Source of the DNA: Anaerolineales bacterium UBA6055
GTDB lineage: Bacteria; Chloroflexota; Anaerolineae; Aggregatilineales; Phototrophicaceae
NCBI GenBank assembly: GCA_002428985.1
Contig: DIYL01000040.1
Span: 1 to 64,000 of the forward strand
DNA: 64,000 nt
Reading direction: 5' to 3'
The notes under the pieces are model-generated. The model did no database searches. It had not been told where the DNA came from and worked only from the letters and a program-made list of their open reading frames with translations. Below, piece after piece: positions 27,407-35,953 of this stretch (positions are counted from its first letter, which is position 1; the number at the start of each line of letters is the position of its first letter). A program made the position numbers and the translations under genes.

Positions 27407-29608
27407 ATGTCAACTACAGATCCATTAATTGGTAGACAACTCGGTGACTATAAAATTGAGGCGTTAATTGGTCACGGGGGGATGGCGCGGGTATACCGTG
27501 GCTTTGATGAAACCCTAGATCGAAATGCAGCTGTCAAGGTCATTGAGCCTACATTAATTGCAAGTGGTGAAGAAGAAGAGTATCGTGATCGCTTTTTGCG
27601 TGAAGCTCGTGCAATTGCTCGTTTAAATCACCCCAACATTGTAGGCATTTATCAGTTCGCACAAGAAGAAAACCTATATTTTATTGCGATGGCATATCTA
27701 GATGGGCTTGATTTACGTGATGTCTTGAGAGGTTATGCCGAAGAACAGCAAGCTATGCCACGTGCAGAGATGCTGAAGATATTGCATGATATTGCTGCTG
27801 GTTTAGATTATGCGCACAAAAACGATATTATCCATCGTGATATCAAACCATCAAATATCATTGTGACAAGCGAAGGCAATGCGGTCCTAACCGACTTTGG
27901 TCTGGCGTTAAATGCAGTTGAAGGGACAATTGGCAATACGTTTGGGAGTGTCCATTACATCGCGCCGGAACAAGCTATCTCATCAGCGCAATCTGTCCCA
28001 CAAAGCGACCAGTATTCATTAGGTGTTATTGTTTATGAGTTGCTGGCTGGGCAAGTTCCGTTTGATGATGCGTCGGCGATGAGTGTCGCGCTTAAGCATA
28101 TTAGCGACCCCCCACCTCCAATTCGTGATTTGAATCCGCAAGTTTCTGTCAAACTCGAAGCAGTTGTGATGAAGGCTTTGGATAAAGAACCTACCAATCG
28201 TTATGATACAGTAGTCGAATTTATTACAGCTTTCGAAGAGTCATTAGAAGATTCACCAGATGCTATGCTGGGACAATCTACAGCTGACAATCCAATCAGT
28301 GTGCCGCCAGTTTCGCCTAGCATTGATGATGATGCGCCTACACTTGATCGTGCAAGTCAACCATCTATTTCTACAGTGACACCAGAGCCTGTTCCAACCC
28401 AACAACTTGAGTCATCCAATCAGGGTGGTGGCATGAATATGACCGTCATCGTTGTTGCAGTTGTAATTGTTATTGGTTTGATTGTGGGTGGGTTATTGGC
28501 TGCAAATAGTGCTGCAGAAGCGGCTGCCGCAACTGAAACCGCAGTGGCACAGGAAGCTGCAACTGGAACGGCTGTTATCGTAGCCCAAAATGCGACTGAG
28601 ACTGAATCTGCTAACATCGCCAATGCAACGGCAACTGGCGAATTTGAAGCGACAGAGACCGCAAATGCCAATTCAACAGCAACCGCCGAATTTGAAGCGA
28701 CAGAGACTGCCAATGCTAATTCAACATCGACTGCTGAATTCGAAGCGACAGGTACGGCAAACGCCAATGCAACGTTGACTGCAGAAGCTGTAGCTGCAAC
28801 TGAAACGGCCGTCGCTCAAGAAGAGGCGACAGGTACAGCTGTGATTATGGCGCAAAATGCAATGGAGACAGAAACGGCGAATACAAATGCAACATCGACC
28901 GCCGAATTTGAAGCGACAGAGACAGCGAGTGCCAACGAAACGGCAACCGCCGAATTTGAAGCCACAAGTGATGCTGCAACCGCTACAGAATCATTCATGT
29001 TGACGGACAGTGCGCCAACGTTGACCCCCTCAAATACACCAACGCTGACTCCGTCGCCAACATTTACACCTTCCAACACGCCTACACCAACGTCTACATC
29101 TACGCCGACATTGACACCAAGTGCAACATTTACACCAAGTCCAAGCCCGACCCCTCTGTTAATTGCAGAAAGTGGGGAAGCACAGTTGTTATTACGGTAT
29201 GATGGTCGTGCTATTCTCATGACTAATCGGGTACGATTTACGACAGTTAATATAGATAATCTGGTGTTCACGAAGTTTGTTGAAGATGAAGATGGTAATG
29301 TTGTTGTAGGCGATCGCTTCCGTATGTCTAATTTTACGGGTGCACCGTCGCCGTTGCGCCATCAGAGTTGTTTACAAATTTGGAATGGTGCACAGTTTTC
29401 ACGCCCATCAGGAAACAACAACTTGAGTAATGATGTATGCGATGCTGATGATCCGTTCTGGCGCACATCAAATGACATCTTCTGGGCAGATTCATCATCT
29501 GGACTATATTTTGAAGTTTCAATCAACGGTATTGATGTATTGGCAACATGCCCACTTAATCGCTTGGGATCACTAACAGAAGAACGCTGTATTATAGACA
29601 TCCCATAG
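27407..29608 (+). CDS. Membrane-anchored Ser/Thr protein kinase with repeat stalk
   Basis: 733 residues. Cytoplasmic Hanks kinase at ~12-280: IGHGGMARVYRGFD, AAVKVIEP, HRDIKPSN (H143/D145), DFGLAL, GSVHYIAPEQ. After a linker there is one membrane segment (~346-366), then an Ala/Thr/Glu/Asn-rich repeat stalk (~367-525), a Thr/Pro linker (~530-585, TPTPTSTSTPTLTPS) and a soluble ~140-residue C-terminal domain with Cys residues that lies outside the cell. The layout is that of a one-component receptor kinase: an external sensor linked to an internal kinase. The external domain is not one I recognise. It is monocistronic, with a bidirectional terminator downstream. Confidence 0.92.
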   Translation: MSTTDPLIGRQLGDYKIEALIGHGGMARVYRGFDETLDRNAAVKVIEPTLIASGEEEEYRDRFLREARAIARLNHPNIVGIYQFAQEENLYFIAMAYLDGLDLRDVLRGYAEEQQAMPRAEMLKILHDIAAGLDYAHKNDIIHRDIKPSNIIVTSEGNAVLTDFGLALNAVEGTIGNTFGSVHYIAPEQAISSAQSVPQSDQYSLGVIVYELLAGQVPFDDASAMSVALKHISDPPPPIRDLNPQVSVKLEAVVMKALDKEPTNRYDTVVEFITAFEESLEDSPDAMLGQSTADNPISVPPVSPSIDDDAPTLDRASQPSISTVTPEPVPTQQLESSNQGGGMNMTVIVVAVVIVIGLIVGGLLAANSAAEAAAATETAVAQEAATGTAVIVAQNATETESANIANATATGEFEATETANANSTATAEFEATETANANSTSTAEFEATGTANANATLTAEAVAATETAVAQEEATGTAVIMAQNAMETETANTNATSTAEFEATETASANETATAEFEATSDAATATESFMLTDSAPTLTPSNTPTLTPSPTFTPSNTPTPTSTSTPTLTPSATFTPSPSPTPLLIAESGEAQLLLRYDGRAILMTNRVRFTTVNIDNLVFTKFVEDEDGNVVVGDRFRMSNFTGAPSPLRHQSCLQIWNGAQFSRPSGNNNLSNDVCDADDPFWRTSNDIFWADSSSGLYFEVSINGIDVLATCPLNRLGSLTEERCIIDIP
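28505..28995 (+). repeat. Coding repeats in the kinase stalk
   Basis: Imperfect copies of a ~16-residue unit (AEFEATETANANSTAT) recur several times. A longer block beginning AATETAVAQE(A/E)ATGTAV appears twice. The repeats encode an Ala/Thr-rich, probably extended or helical extracellular spacer and are the kind of tract that changes length by slippage. Confidence 0.8.
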
Positions 29609-29636
29609 TTAATACTCAAAAGCTAAAGATATATGG

Positions 29637-29667
29637 AAAACGGTTCAGATACTGAGCCGTTTTTTTA
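29637..29667. terminator. Bidirectional terminator between convergent genes
   Basis: AACGGTTCAG pairs with CTGAGCCGTT (one wobble) around ATA, with TTTTTTT on the plus side and TTTT on the minus side. It serves both the kinase gene and the converging ATPase gene, whose stop codon lies in the T-run. Confidence 0.85.
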
Positions 29668-30945
29668 TTGCTCTAATGTGACTGTGGGTTGTAGTGGGAG
29701 CGATGTCGATTGATTCGATTGTTGCAGGAGTGCCACAATCATTATTGTAAAAATGATAATACTGATAATGATAAGTAGACCGTTGCGACTTAAGACGAGG
29801 CTATCATCGACTGCATTCGATTTTGCGACGGTTGGATTAACTTCATCCATACGTGCATGTTCGATCAGCCAACGTTGGAATAACTCTCCACGAATGCTGA
29901 TATTGCTGATACTGCCTGCGATAAGATCTCGAAAATCTAAACCACGTATGGCGGCGTTTACTGCTGTCTTATCTAGCGGATGGTCGGTTTCAAGTAGCCA
30001 GCTTTCAACCCGTTGGGCATTGAGGTCGATTAGGGGGTCGTCATAGAGTAAACCGCTGATAGCAGTTAAGATGAGCCGTTCAGTTTGTGATAGGCTCTTT
30101 TGCCAAATGTTGCGATAGGTGTCGTAGCTTTGTTGATAAACCTCGTTTGTCATATCCTCCACATGTGCTTCTGTGATGGTCATATGGCGAATGGATTGTA
30201 ATTCATCACCCATATATTGCACGATAAGCGGATGACCATCGGTGAGTACAAAAATTTGTTCAATCGCAGATGGTTCTACGGTTAATCCGAACTGTTCTAG
30301 TAACGTTGATGTCTCATCCAATGATAGTGGATGTAAACGATGAAACAGGCTTGTTGAAACAAGTGGCGCAAGCTGTGATGATCTAGATTCGTTATCTTCG
30401 TTCAGTGTGAGCACGATGCCGAGCTGTAAATGGGTTTGTAACACCTCATATAAAAATGATAGGGTGTCATCGGGTAGTTTTTTAGACTGGATTACATCGA
30501 GTAATTGTTCCGCATCGTCCATTAACCAGACTAACCGCCGATGCGAGCGTATTAACTTGTTTACTTCGGGTAGATATTCGCTTGTTATCCATTGCCGAGT
30601 GATTGCTTCGGTATCTGTTATTTGAGGCAATCGACTGATGGTGAAGTTGCTATATGATAGTGCAATATTTGTCTGCTCAATGAGATGTGTTAACCATGCA
30701 TTTTCGGAACTGAATGTTACATCTGTAAGAGGCAAATAGCATGGTATGACACTATTGTCTACGACTTCTACATAATGTTGTAAGATATGACTTTTGCCCA
30801 TGGCATCTCGCCCAATAATCAATAAGGCATGGCGATCTGATGGGTCAACTAGGTATTGTTGGATGCGTGCGAAAATATCGTCTCGTCCAGCAAATGGTTT
30901 TGGAGGCTCAGGTTGAATATCGGGTTCAAGTTGGTTCTCGTTCAT
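29665..30945 (-). CDS. Membrane-anchored P-loop ATPase (AAA_16/NB-ARC-like)
   Basis: 426 residues. Walker A is IIGRDAMGKSHIL (~43), Walker B-like RLVWLMDDAEQLL (~138). A helical region with LPDDTLSFLYEVLQTHL follows, then a winged-helix-like part (~290-360), and finally a single C-terminal membrane segment (LLIIISIIIFTIMIVALL, ~393-411). This resembles STAND-type or AAA_16 ATPases that act as switches, but lacks a repeat sensor domain. The tail anchor would place the ATPase on the cytoplasmic face. The function is unknown. It is divergent from the nucleotide-kinase-like gene and convergent with the receptor kinase. Confidence 0.75.
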   Translation of the reverse strand: MNENQLEPDIQPEPPKPFAGRDDIFARIQQYLVDPSDRHALLIIGRDAMGKSHILQHYVEVVDNSVIPCYLPLTDVTFSSENAWLTHLIEQTNIALSYSNFTISRLPQITDTEAITRQWITSEYLPEVNKLIRSHRRLVWLMDDAEQLLDVIQSKKLPDDTLSFLYEVLQTHLQLGIVLTLNEDNESRSSQLAPLVSTSLFHRLHPLSLDETSTLLEQFGLTVEPSAIEQIFVLTDGHPLIVQYMGDELQSIRHMTITEAHVEDMTNEVYQQSYDTYRNIWQKSLSQTERLILTAISGLLYDDPLIDLNAQRVESWLLETDHPLDKTAVNAAIRGLDFRDLIAGSISNISIRGELFQRWLIEHARMDEVNPTVAKSNAVDDSLVLSRNGLLIIISIIIFTIMIVALLQQSNQSTSLPLQPTVTLEQ

Positions 30946-31096
30946 GATGATAACTATACCTTAACTTGCTAAAATATGCTTGGATTTTTAAGAGGGTTCT
31001 TGTGTTGCATGTTTTGCATAATCCAACATATATCACCGCTCTATCTCACGCTATAATGGACACCCGTCTGGACAACTCACAACCTAAAGAGGAATT

Positions 31097-31672
31097 ATGC
31101 CAATTGATAAAGAACGAGCCCGTGCCCTAGCTTTGGTTGGGATGCCCGGTGCAGGTAAAACAGTGTGTGCAAGCCATTTGGAAGCACTTGGTTATTTTCA
31201 GCTACGGTTCGGCGGTGTGGTCGAAGGTGAGGTGCGTAATCGCGGGTGGGATGTGAACCCTGAAAATGAACGCATCGTCCGTGAAGAATTACGAGAGAAG
31301 CACGGGATGGCAGCCATGGCAGTGATTTCTCTGCCAAAGCTGAAAGCTGCACTTGATACACACTCACACATTATTATTGATGGCTTGTATAGTTTTAGTG
31401 AGTATAAAATTTTGCAGAAGGAGTTGGGTGTGCCCATGGTTGTTGTCGCCATTGTTGCATCTCGCCAACTGCGCTACGAACGTTTAGCCAGTCGTCCGGT
31501 TCGTCCACTTACCGCTGAAGAAGCCTTACGCCGTGATACACAAGAAATTGAGACGCTTGAAAAAGGTGGACCGATAGCGATTGCGGATTATACATTAACT
31601 AATGATGGCTCAACCGAGGCATTGCTTCAACAATTAGATCATCTTCTGAGTAACTTACAATTTAAACCCTAA
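31097..31672 (+). CDS. P-loop nucleotide-kinase-like protein
   Basis: 191 residues with Walker A GMPGAGKTVCASHL at about residue 15 and the lid-type Arg-rich segment YERLASRPVRPLTAEEAL (~125). The pattern TLTNDGSTEALLQQLDHLL at the end is typical of dephospho-CoA-kinase and cytidylate-kinase-like proteins. The closest named group I can suggest is the UPF0200/AAA_18 set. It would phosphorylate a small nucleotide-like substrate, which cannot be named. GAGG precedes the ATG, and the gene overlaps the convergent CheR gene by four bases. Confidence 0.7.
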   Translation: MPIDKERARALALVGMPGAGKTVCASHLEALGYFQLRFGGVVEGEVRNRGWDVNPENERIVREELREKHGMAAMAVISLPKLKAALDTHSHIIIDGLYSFSEYKILQKELGVPMVVVAIVASRQLRYERLASRPVRPLTAEEALRRDTQEIETLEKGGPIAIADYTLTNDGSTEALLQQLDHLLSNLQFKP

Positions 31673-33057
31673 GTATCGCTAAGGTGGGCTGAGATGAGCG
31701 CATCTAGTTGTTTTGCTGTGAGGTCGCTGAGGTCGGATACATAATCTGTTGGTTCGAAATCTTCAATCGCACGTTGAACTTTTGTCCACTGGCTAAATGC
31801 CTTGGGGAGTTGTCCTGATTGCGCATAGAGGTTGCCAAGCATAAAGGCGCCGAGTGCATGATACGTATCGCAATATAATGTCATCTGCAGACTACGGATG
31901 GCAGATTCTGTATGATTTTGCTCGTGGGCGATCATTGCCATAACATAATGTACGTCAGCATGTAGTGGGTCGATCGAAAGAGCAGCTTTAATGTGTGCTT
32001 CGGCTTCGGGCATGGCTTTACGATTTGCAAAAATCAATGCGAGTAGCGTGTGACTTTCGGCTTTATGGTGATTATTTTCAAGTGCGAGGCTCAGGAATTG
32101 TTCTGCCATGACATGATTTTCGTCATGAACAGCTTCTACTGCTTGTTGATAATAATTGTTGTGATGTGACGCTTGGTCAGTGAGTCGGGCTTCTTCATCT
32201 GAGGATAAAGCACGATAGGTTACCTCGGTTGTGTCTGATGTTTTCATGAGACGTTGGTAGATGGTTGATCCTGTGAAAATATGCGTTTGCCAGCGATTGC
32301 GATGCACACGCAGAGCTTCGGCTTGTCCCATAAATAGCCATCCCTCTGGTTTGAGGGCATGATAAAGATTGTTCTCGACTTGCTCGATATATGGCTCGTT
32401 AAAATATAACACGACATTTTTACAAAAGATGAGATCAAAATGTCCAGTATAGTAGCCTTGCATGAGGTTATGTTGGCGAAAGGTGACACGGTCTTTGATC
32501 AATTGCTTAAGCTGATACCCGCCTTCGACTTTATCAAAATAATTTTGTTGAAAAACCGAGTCGGTGTGTCTGAATGCCCACTCTCTATAGATGCCATGAT
32601 GGGCAGTTTGAAGGGCATAACTGTTGATGTCTGTTCCGTGAATTTCAATATCCCATGTATGAATATCCGGTAAAAATTGATGCAGGATAATCGCGATGGA
32701 ATACGGTTCTTCGCCACTGGCACAACCAGCACTCCATATGCGTAAGGTGTGTTGTCCTATTTGCCGACGATGTAAAATCAATTTGGGTAGGATATGCTTT
32801 TTTAGCAGATCGAAGTGGTTTTCCTCACGGAGGAAATAGGTTTCACCAATCGTTAGCGTATTAATGAGACGTTGCCATTGGGGTGATGATTCGGGTGTGT
32901 CGCGCAATTGATTGAAAAACGTCTGCGGTTGGTTATGGGCAAGGCGGTTGAACAAGTCCATAAATTCATCTTGGAATTGCTTACCAACAGCAATGCCGAT
33001 GCGACTTTCAATTAATTCGATTGCTTGTACAATGACATCGTGACTGGGTTGTACCAT
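31669..33057 (-). CDS. CheR-type methyltransferase with TPR domain
   Basis: 462 residues from the ATG at 33057 (GGAG six bases upstream); the frame opens at 33123. An N-terminal CheR all-helical domain (~1-75, with TYFLREENHF just after it) is followed by the SAM-binding domain: LRIWSAGCASGEEPYSIAI (~105), GTDINSYAL and DLIFCKNVVLYF. The C-terminal third (~300-430) is TPR-like (AEAHIKAALSIDPLHADVHY). CheR methylates glutamates of chemoreceptors, but no receptor, CheA, CheW or CheB gene is in the window. Stand-alone CheR-TPR proteins occur in alternative sensory pathways and in development. Confidence 0.9.
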   Translation of the reverse strand: MVQPSHDVIVQAIELIESRIGIAVGKQFQDEFMDLFNRLAHNQPQTFFNQLRDTPESSPQWQRLINTLTIGETYFLREENHFDLLKKHILPKLILHRRQIGQHTLRIWSAGCASGEEPYSIAIILHQFLPDIHTWDIEIHGTDINSYALQTAHHGIYREWAFRHTDSVFQQNYFDKVEGGYQLKQLIKDRVTFRQHNLMQGYYTGHFDLIFCKNVVLYFNEPYIEQVENNLYHALKPEGWLFMGQAEALRVHRNRWQTHIFTGSTIYQRLMKTSDTTEVTYRALSSDEEARLTDQASHHNNYYQQAVEAVHDENHVMAEQFLSLALENNHHKAESHTLLALIFANRKAMPEAEAHIKAALSIDPLHADVHYVMAMIAHEQNHTESAIRSLQMTLYCDTYHALGAFMLGNLYAQSGQLPKAFSQWTKVQRAIEDFEPTDYVSDLSDLTAKQLDALISAHLSDT

Positions 33058-33154
33058 AATGCTCTCCGTAGTGATTTTATTATAGTACGAAACCTCAACA
33101 CAGGTATTAAGATTACGTGACATTTCTAGTCATCAGGCATAAAGGATACTCATC

Positions 33155-35953
33155 TTGCTCAAGATCAAAACTATTATTATTTATGTCTTATTGCTGTCTG
33201 GTTTATCCGTCATCGCCCAAGATGACCTCATATTACCGGAAATCGGTGATGTACCGTTGGCATCAAAAATTCTGGTCACACAAGATGCAGATGACCCGAC
33301 AACCGCAATTATCACTGGTGAAGAGGGGGCAGTTTTCCCGAATGCTGTCGTGGTTGTCCAAAACCGTTATACAGCCGACCGCGAAATCACGACGGCAACG
33401 GTGACTGGATCATTCACGACACGTCTCTATGGACAAAAGCAAACCCCATATTGGATCGCTGCGTTTCAAAATTTCCCCTCTGAAGATGCCATCAACGAAG
33501 CAATGGGTGTCACGGTTTATGGCGAAGGCGATGATAACACATTTTATGTCGAGGCGGATTTAGGCGGGAATGTTCCGCGCTATCGGATTTCTGGTGAGGT
33601 GAATACAACAGAACTCGGTGATGGTGAAACACTGGAAATGTCGTTGGGTGTTGAACTCGATGTTACGGATAGTTTGAGTGATGTTGATGGGCTTGAATTT
33701 CGGTTAGATATGCAACTAATTGAGTTTGAGCAAACAACACCTGCTCCACCAATTACACATACCGCTACTCAGATAGGTACGACAGCAGAGAATAAAATCA
33801 CCTTTAACTTGAATTTTGAGTTTGCTCCATTGTTTTATGCTCAAGCTGTTCCCTATTTTACTGGCTATGTAAGGACTTCAAATGGTGAGTGGGAACGATG
33901 GGAAGAAAGCACTTTATTAGCATCACCAGAGGTTAGCAATACTGTTGAGCATACTTCATACTTACCAATGATAATTCAACGACAAGATATATCTGAGGAA
34001 AATATTATTGAGTGGGACTTGATGCGAGATATTTTTCATAATGGTTTGGTAGGATTGCTCAATGTAACGGAATTTCCTTCTGAGAATAGAGTCAAATTAA
34101 GAGGCAGTTTAAATGTTTTTCCTCCTAGCACATATCCATTGGAATTTGCAATAGTAGACTCTTCGCTGAGTAACATATCTTCTGTTGTTTGGACTGGTTC
34201 AGTTGATGTTGAGATTATTCATCCTTCGGGTGCTAGGGATGAAATTAGCGCGCAAATTTTGCAGGCTCAAACTTATTTGAATAATGAGCGAGTTATACTT
34301 ACTTTGGATAATCCTAAGTTTGATTTGTACCCCTTTGATGAATATGGTGACTATGTAATTCTTTTTCAAGTAAATCTTGAAATTGGTAATACAAGTTTTT
34401 TTACTCAACGTGCTTTTAGTCTACGAATTGCTGAGACATTATATTTGTCACCGTCAGTTTTATTGGGAACACCTTTTGAAATAGATAATACAGTGGCACT
34501 CGGAGGACATGTGTATCCACCTGTTCCCGCGGAAATACTAATTGGTTTTGCAAGTCCAACGTCCGTTAGTGCTGAAGTGACAGCCAATCGGTTTGGGTAT
34601 TTCGCTGTTGAACCATTGTTAATTGATAAGTCGGATATGTATTCTGTTAGTTATGTTGCAACTTACGAAGATGACTTAGGAAGATTATGGTCATCTCAAC
34701 AAATGATAACGTCTAGTTTTGTTGGCAATATCAATTCTAAGATTGATATAAATGGCAAGCGTGGATTGAAAGGATATACAGGGCAACAACAAGCATGGTT
34801 CGATACCAACACCTACCCGAATGATGAAGTCAATTCTACAAGACAGCCTTTCGCACCATATTTTTCCGGTGATATTGCTTATGTGCTAGATTCCTTTGAT
34901 GGTGGTATTGTACCTGTCCTGACTTCAAGTTACCTTCCTACAGTTTATAGCCCTTATAGTACTTCTATTTTGAATATGGTTTCACCAAATGGGATGATGC
35001 GATTTGCTACAGCTTTTTATCTTGGACTCGATACCAGTATTAATGGATTTGATACTTTCAATCAGCAAATTGGTATGGGTGTAGATGGTATACGAGAAGG
35101 TGACTATGCGTTTCTATTTGGCGGTATCTGGGCTGAAGAAGATACTAATATCTACGGCGCATTGATGGTGGTCGAGGATGAAGATGCACCTGCGCGTGTC
35201 TTGTCGCCGTTTATGGATACACTCAATGTCTTTGGGCAAGAAGTTGATATGTTCTTTGTGCCGACTGGAATCCGTCCGGCACAGGTGTTGGAATTGGGCG
35301 ATACACTCTCAATTGTCGGGCAAGTCGCTCCGACGCTTCCTGCTGAGGTGACTGTTACGGTCACATCCCCATCGGGTGAGCGTACACGCTTTATTGATGT
35401 CGCCAATGCCATCGGCTATTTCTATTCAGCAGAGAATGATATGCCACTGGATGAAATTGGTGTCTGGAACATTGATATTCATTCGACATATAGTGGTGAG
35501 ACATCAGCTGGACAACTCGAACCACCGTATCCTGAAGGTGACCTCAATTATGATATTTATGTTGTGCCACCTAATAATCCACCGCTAGGTGATGGTCAAT
35601 TCATGACTGAGACGCGCAAGGTCACCCAGACGTACCCGCTTGAGATTCCAGAGGGGTGGACGGATGTGCGTGCGTTTGCGACAGTCACGACGCCATCGTG
35701 GATTTTGTCACAAGAAGAATTGACAGTTTTTCCAGCCGGGACGAGCTACACATATAATCCGACGCAACTTGCGCAACAATATCCGAATGTCGAACTATTG
35801 GAACCTGCCGAGGGCAATCATGTCGCGGATGTTGTTATACTTACTTTGGCGATGACTGGCACAGACGCAAATGGTGATACTGTAATACGCACCCGAACAT
35901 ATACTATCTTGCATGATGTGACTTACACTTACGATGAGGCCGTAATCCGATGA
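33155..35953 (+). CDS. Large secreted protein of unknown function
   Basis: 932 residues. The start is TTG with AAAGGA eight bases upstream; MLKIKTIIIYVLLLSGLSVIAQ is a good signal peptide. The rest is beta-rich and resembles several Ig-like modules in tandem (for example ITGEEGAVFPNAVVVVQN, VALGGHVYPPVPAEILIGF and LSIVGQVAPTLPAEVTVTV). I do not recognise a family and see no catalytic motif, anchor or LPXTG. A 1.3-kb central part of the gene is clearly more AT-rich than both ends while the frame stays open. It overlaps the next gene (ATGA), so the two are probably a translational unit with related surface roles. Confidence 0.8.
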   Translation: MLKIKTIIIYVLLLSGLSVIAQDDLILPEIGDVPLASKILVTQDADDPTTAIITGEEGAVFPNAVVVVQNRYTADREITTATVTGSFTTRLYGQKQTPYWIAAFQNFPSEDAINEAMGVTVYGEGDDNTFYVEADLGGNVPRYRISGEVNTTELGDGETLEMSLGVELDVTDSLSDVDGLEFRLDMQLIEFEQTTPAPPITHTATQIGTTAENKITFNLNFEFAPLFYAQAVPYFTGYVRTSNGEWERWEESTLLASPEVSNTVEHTSYLPMIIQRQDISEENIIEWDLMRDIFHNGLVGLLNVTEFPSENRVKLRGSLNVFPPSTYPLEFAIVDSSLSNISSVVWTGSVDVEIIHPSGARDEISAQILQAQTYLNNERVILTLDNPKFDLYPFDEYGDYVILFQVNLEIGNTSFFTQRAFSLRIAETLYLSPSVLLGTPFEIDNTVALGGHVYPPVPAEILIGFASPTSVSAEVTANRFGYFAVEPLLIDKSDMYSVSYVATYEDDLGRLWSSQQMITSSFVGNINSKIDINGKRGLKGYTGQQQAWFDTNTYPNDEVNSTRQPFAPYFSGDIAYVLDSFDGGIVPVLTSSYLPTVYSPYSTSILNMVSPNGMMRFATAFYLGLDTSINGFDTFNQQIGMGVDGIREGDYAFLFGGIWAEEDTNIYGALMVVEDEDAPARVLSPFMDTLNVFGQEVDMFFVPTGIRPAQVLELGDTLSIVGQVAPTLPAEVTVTVTSPSGERTRFIDVANAIGYFYSAENDMPLDEIGVWNIDIHSTYSGETSAGQLEPPYPEGDLNYDIYVVPPNNPPLGDGQFMTETRKVTQTYPLEIPEGWTDVRAFATVTTPSWILSQEELTVFPAGTSYTYNPTQLAQQYPNVELLEPAEGNHVADVVILTLAMTGTDANGDTVIRTRTYTILHDVTYTYDEAVIR
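33780..35110 (+). other. AT-rich segment inside the secreted-protein gene
   Basis: Hand counts of individual 60-base lines give about 32-37% G+C here (lines 33781, 33961, 34021, 34261, 34381, 35041) against 52-55% in flanking lines of the same gene (33361, 35161, 35281). The edges are gradual over about 100 bases on each side. The reading frame runs through. Confidence 0.7.

Noticed and set aside
28505..28995. CRISPR-like direct repeats
   Set aside because: Repeats are in frame, imperfect and of coding type (Ala/Thr/Glu stalk); there are no unique spacers or cas genes.
31052..31057. Promoter of the nucleotide-kinase-like gene
   Set aside because: A perfect TATAAT is present 40 bases before the start, but no acceptable -35 lies 16-18 bases upstream.
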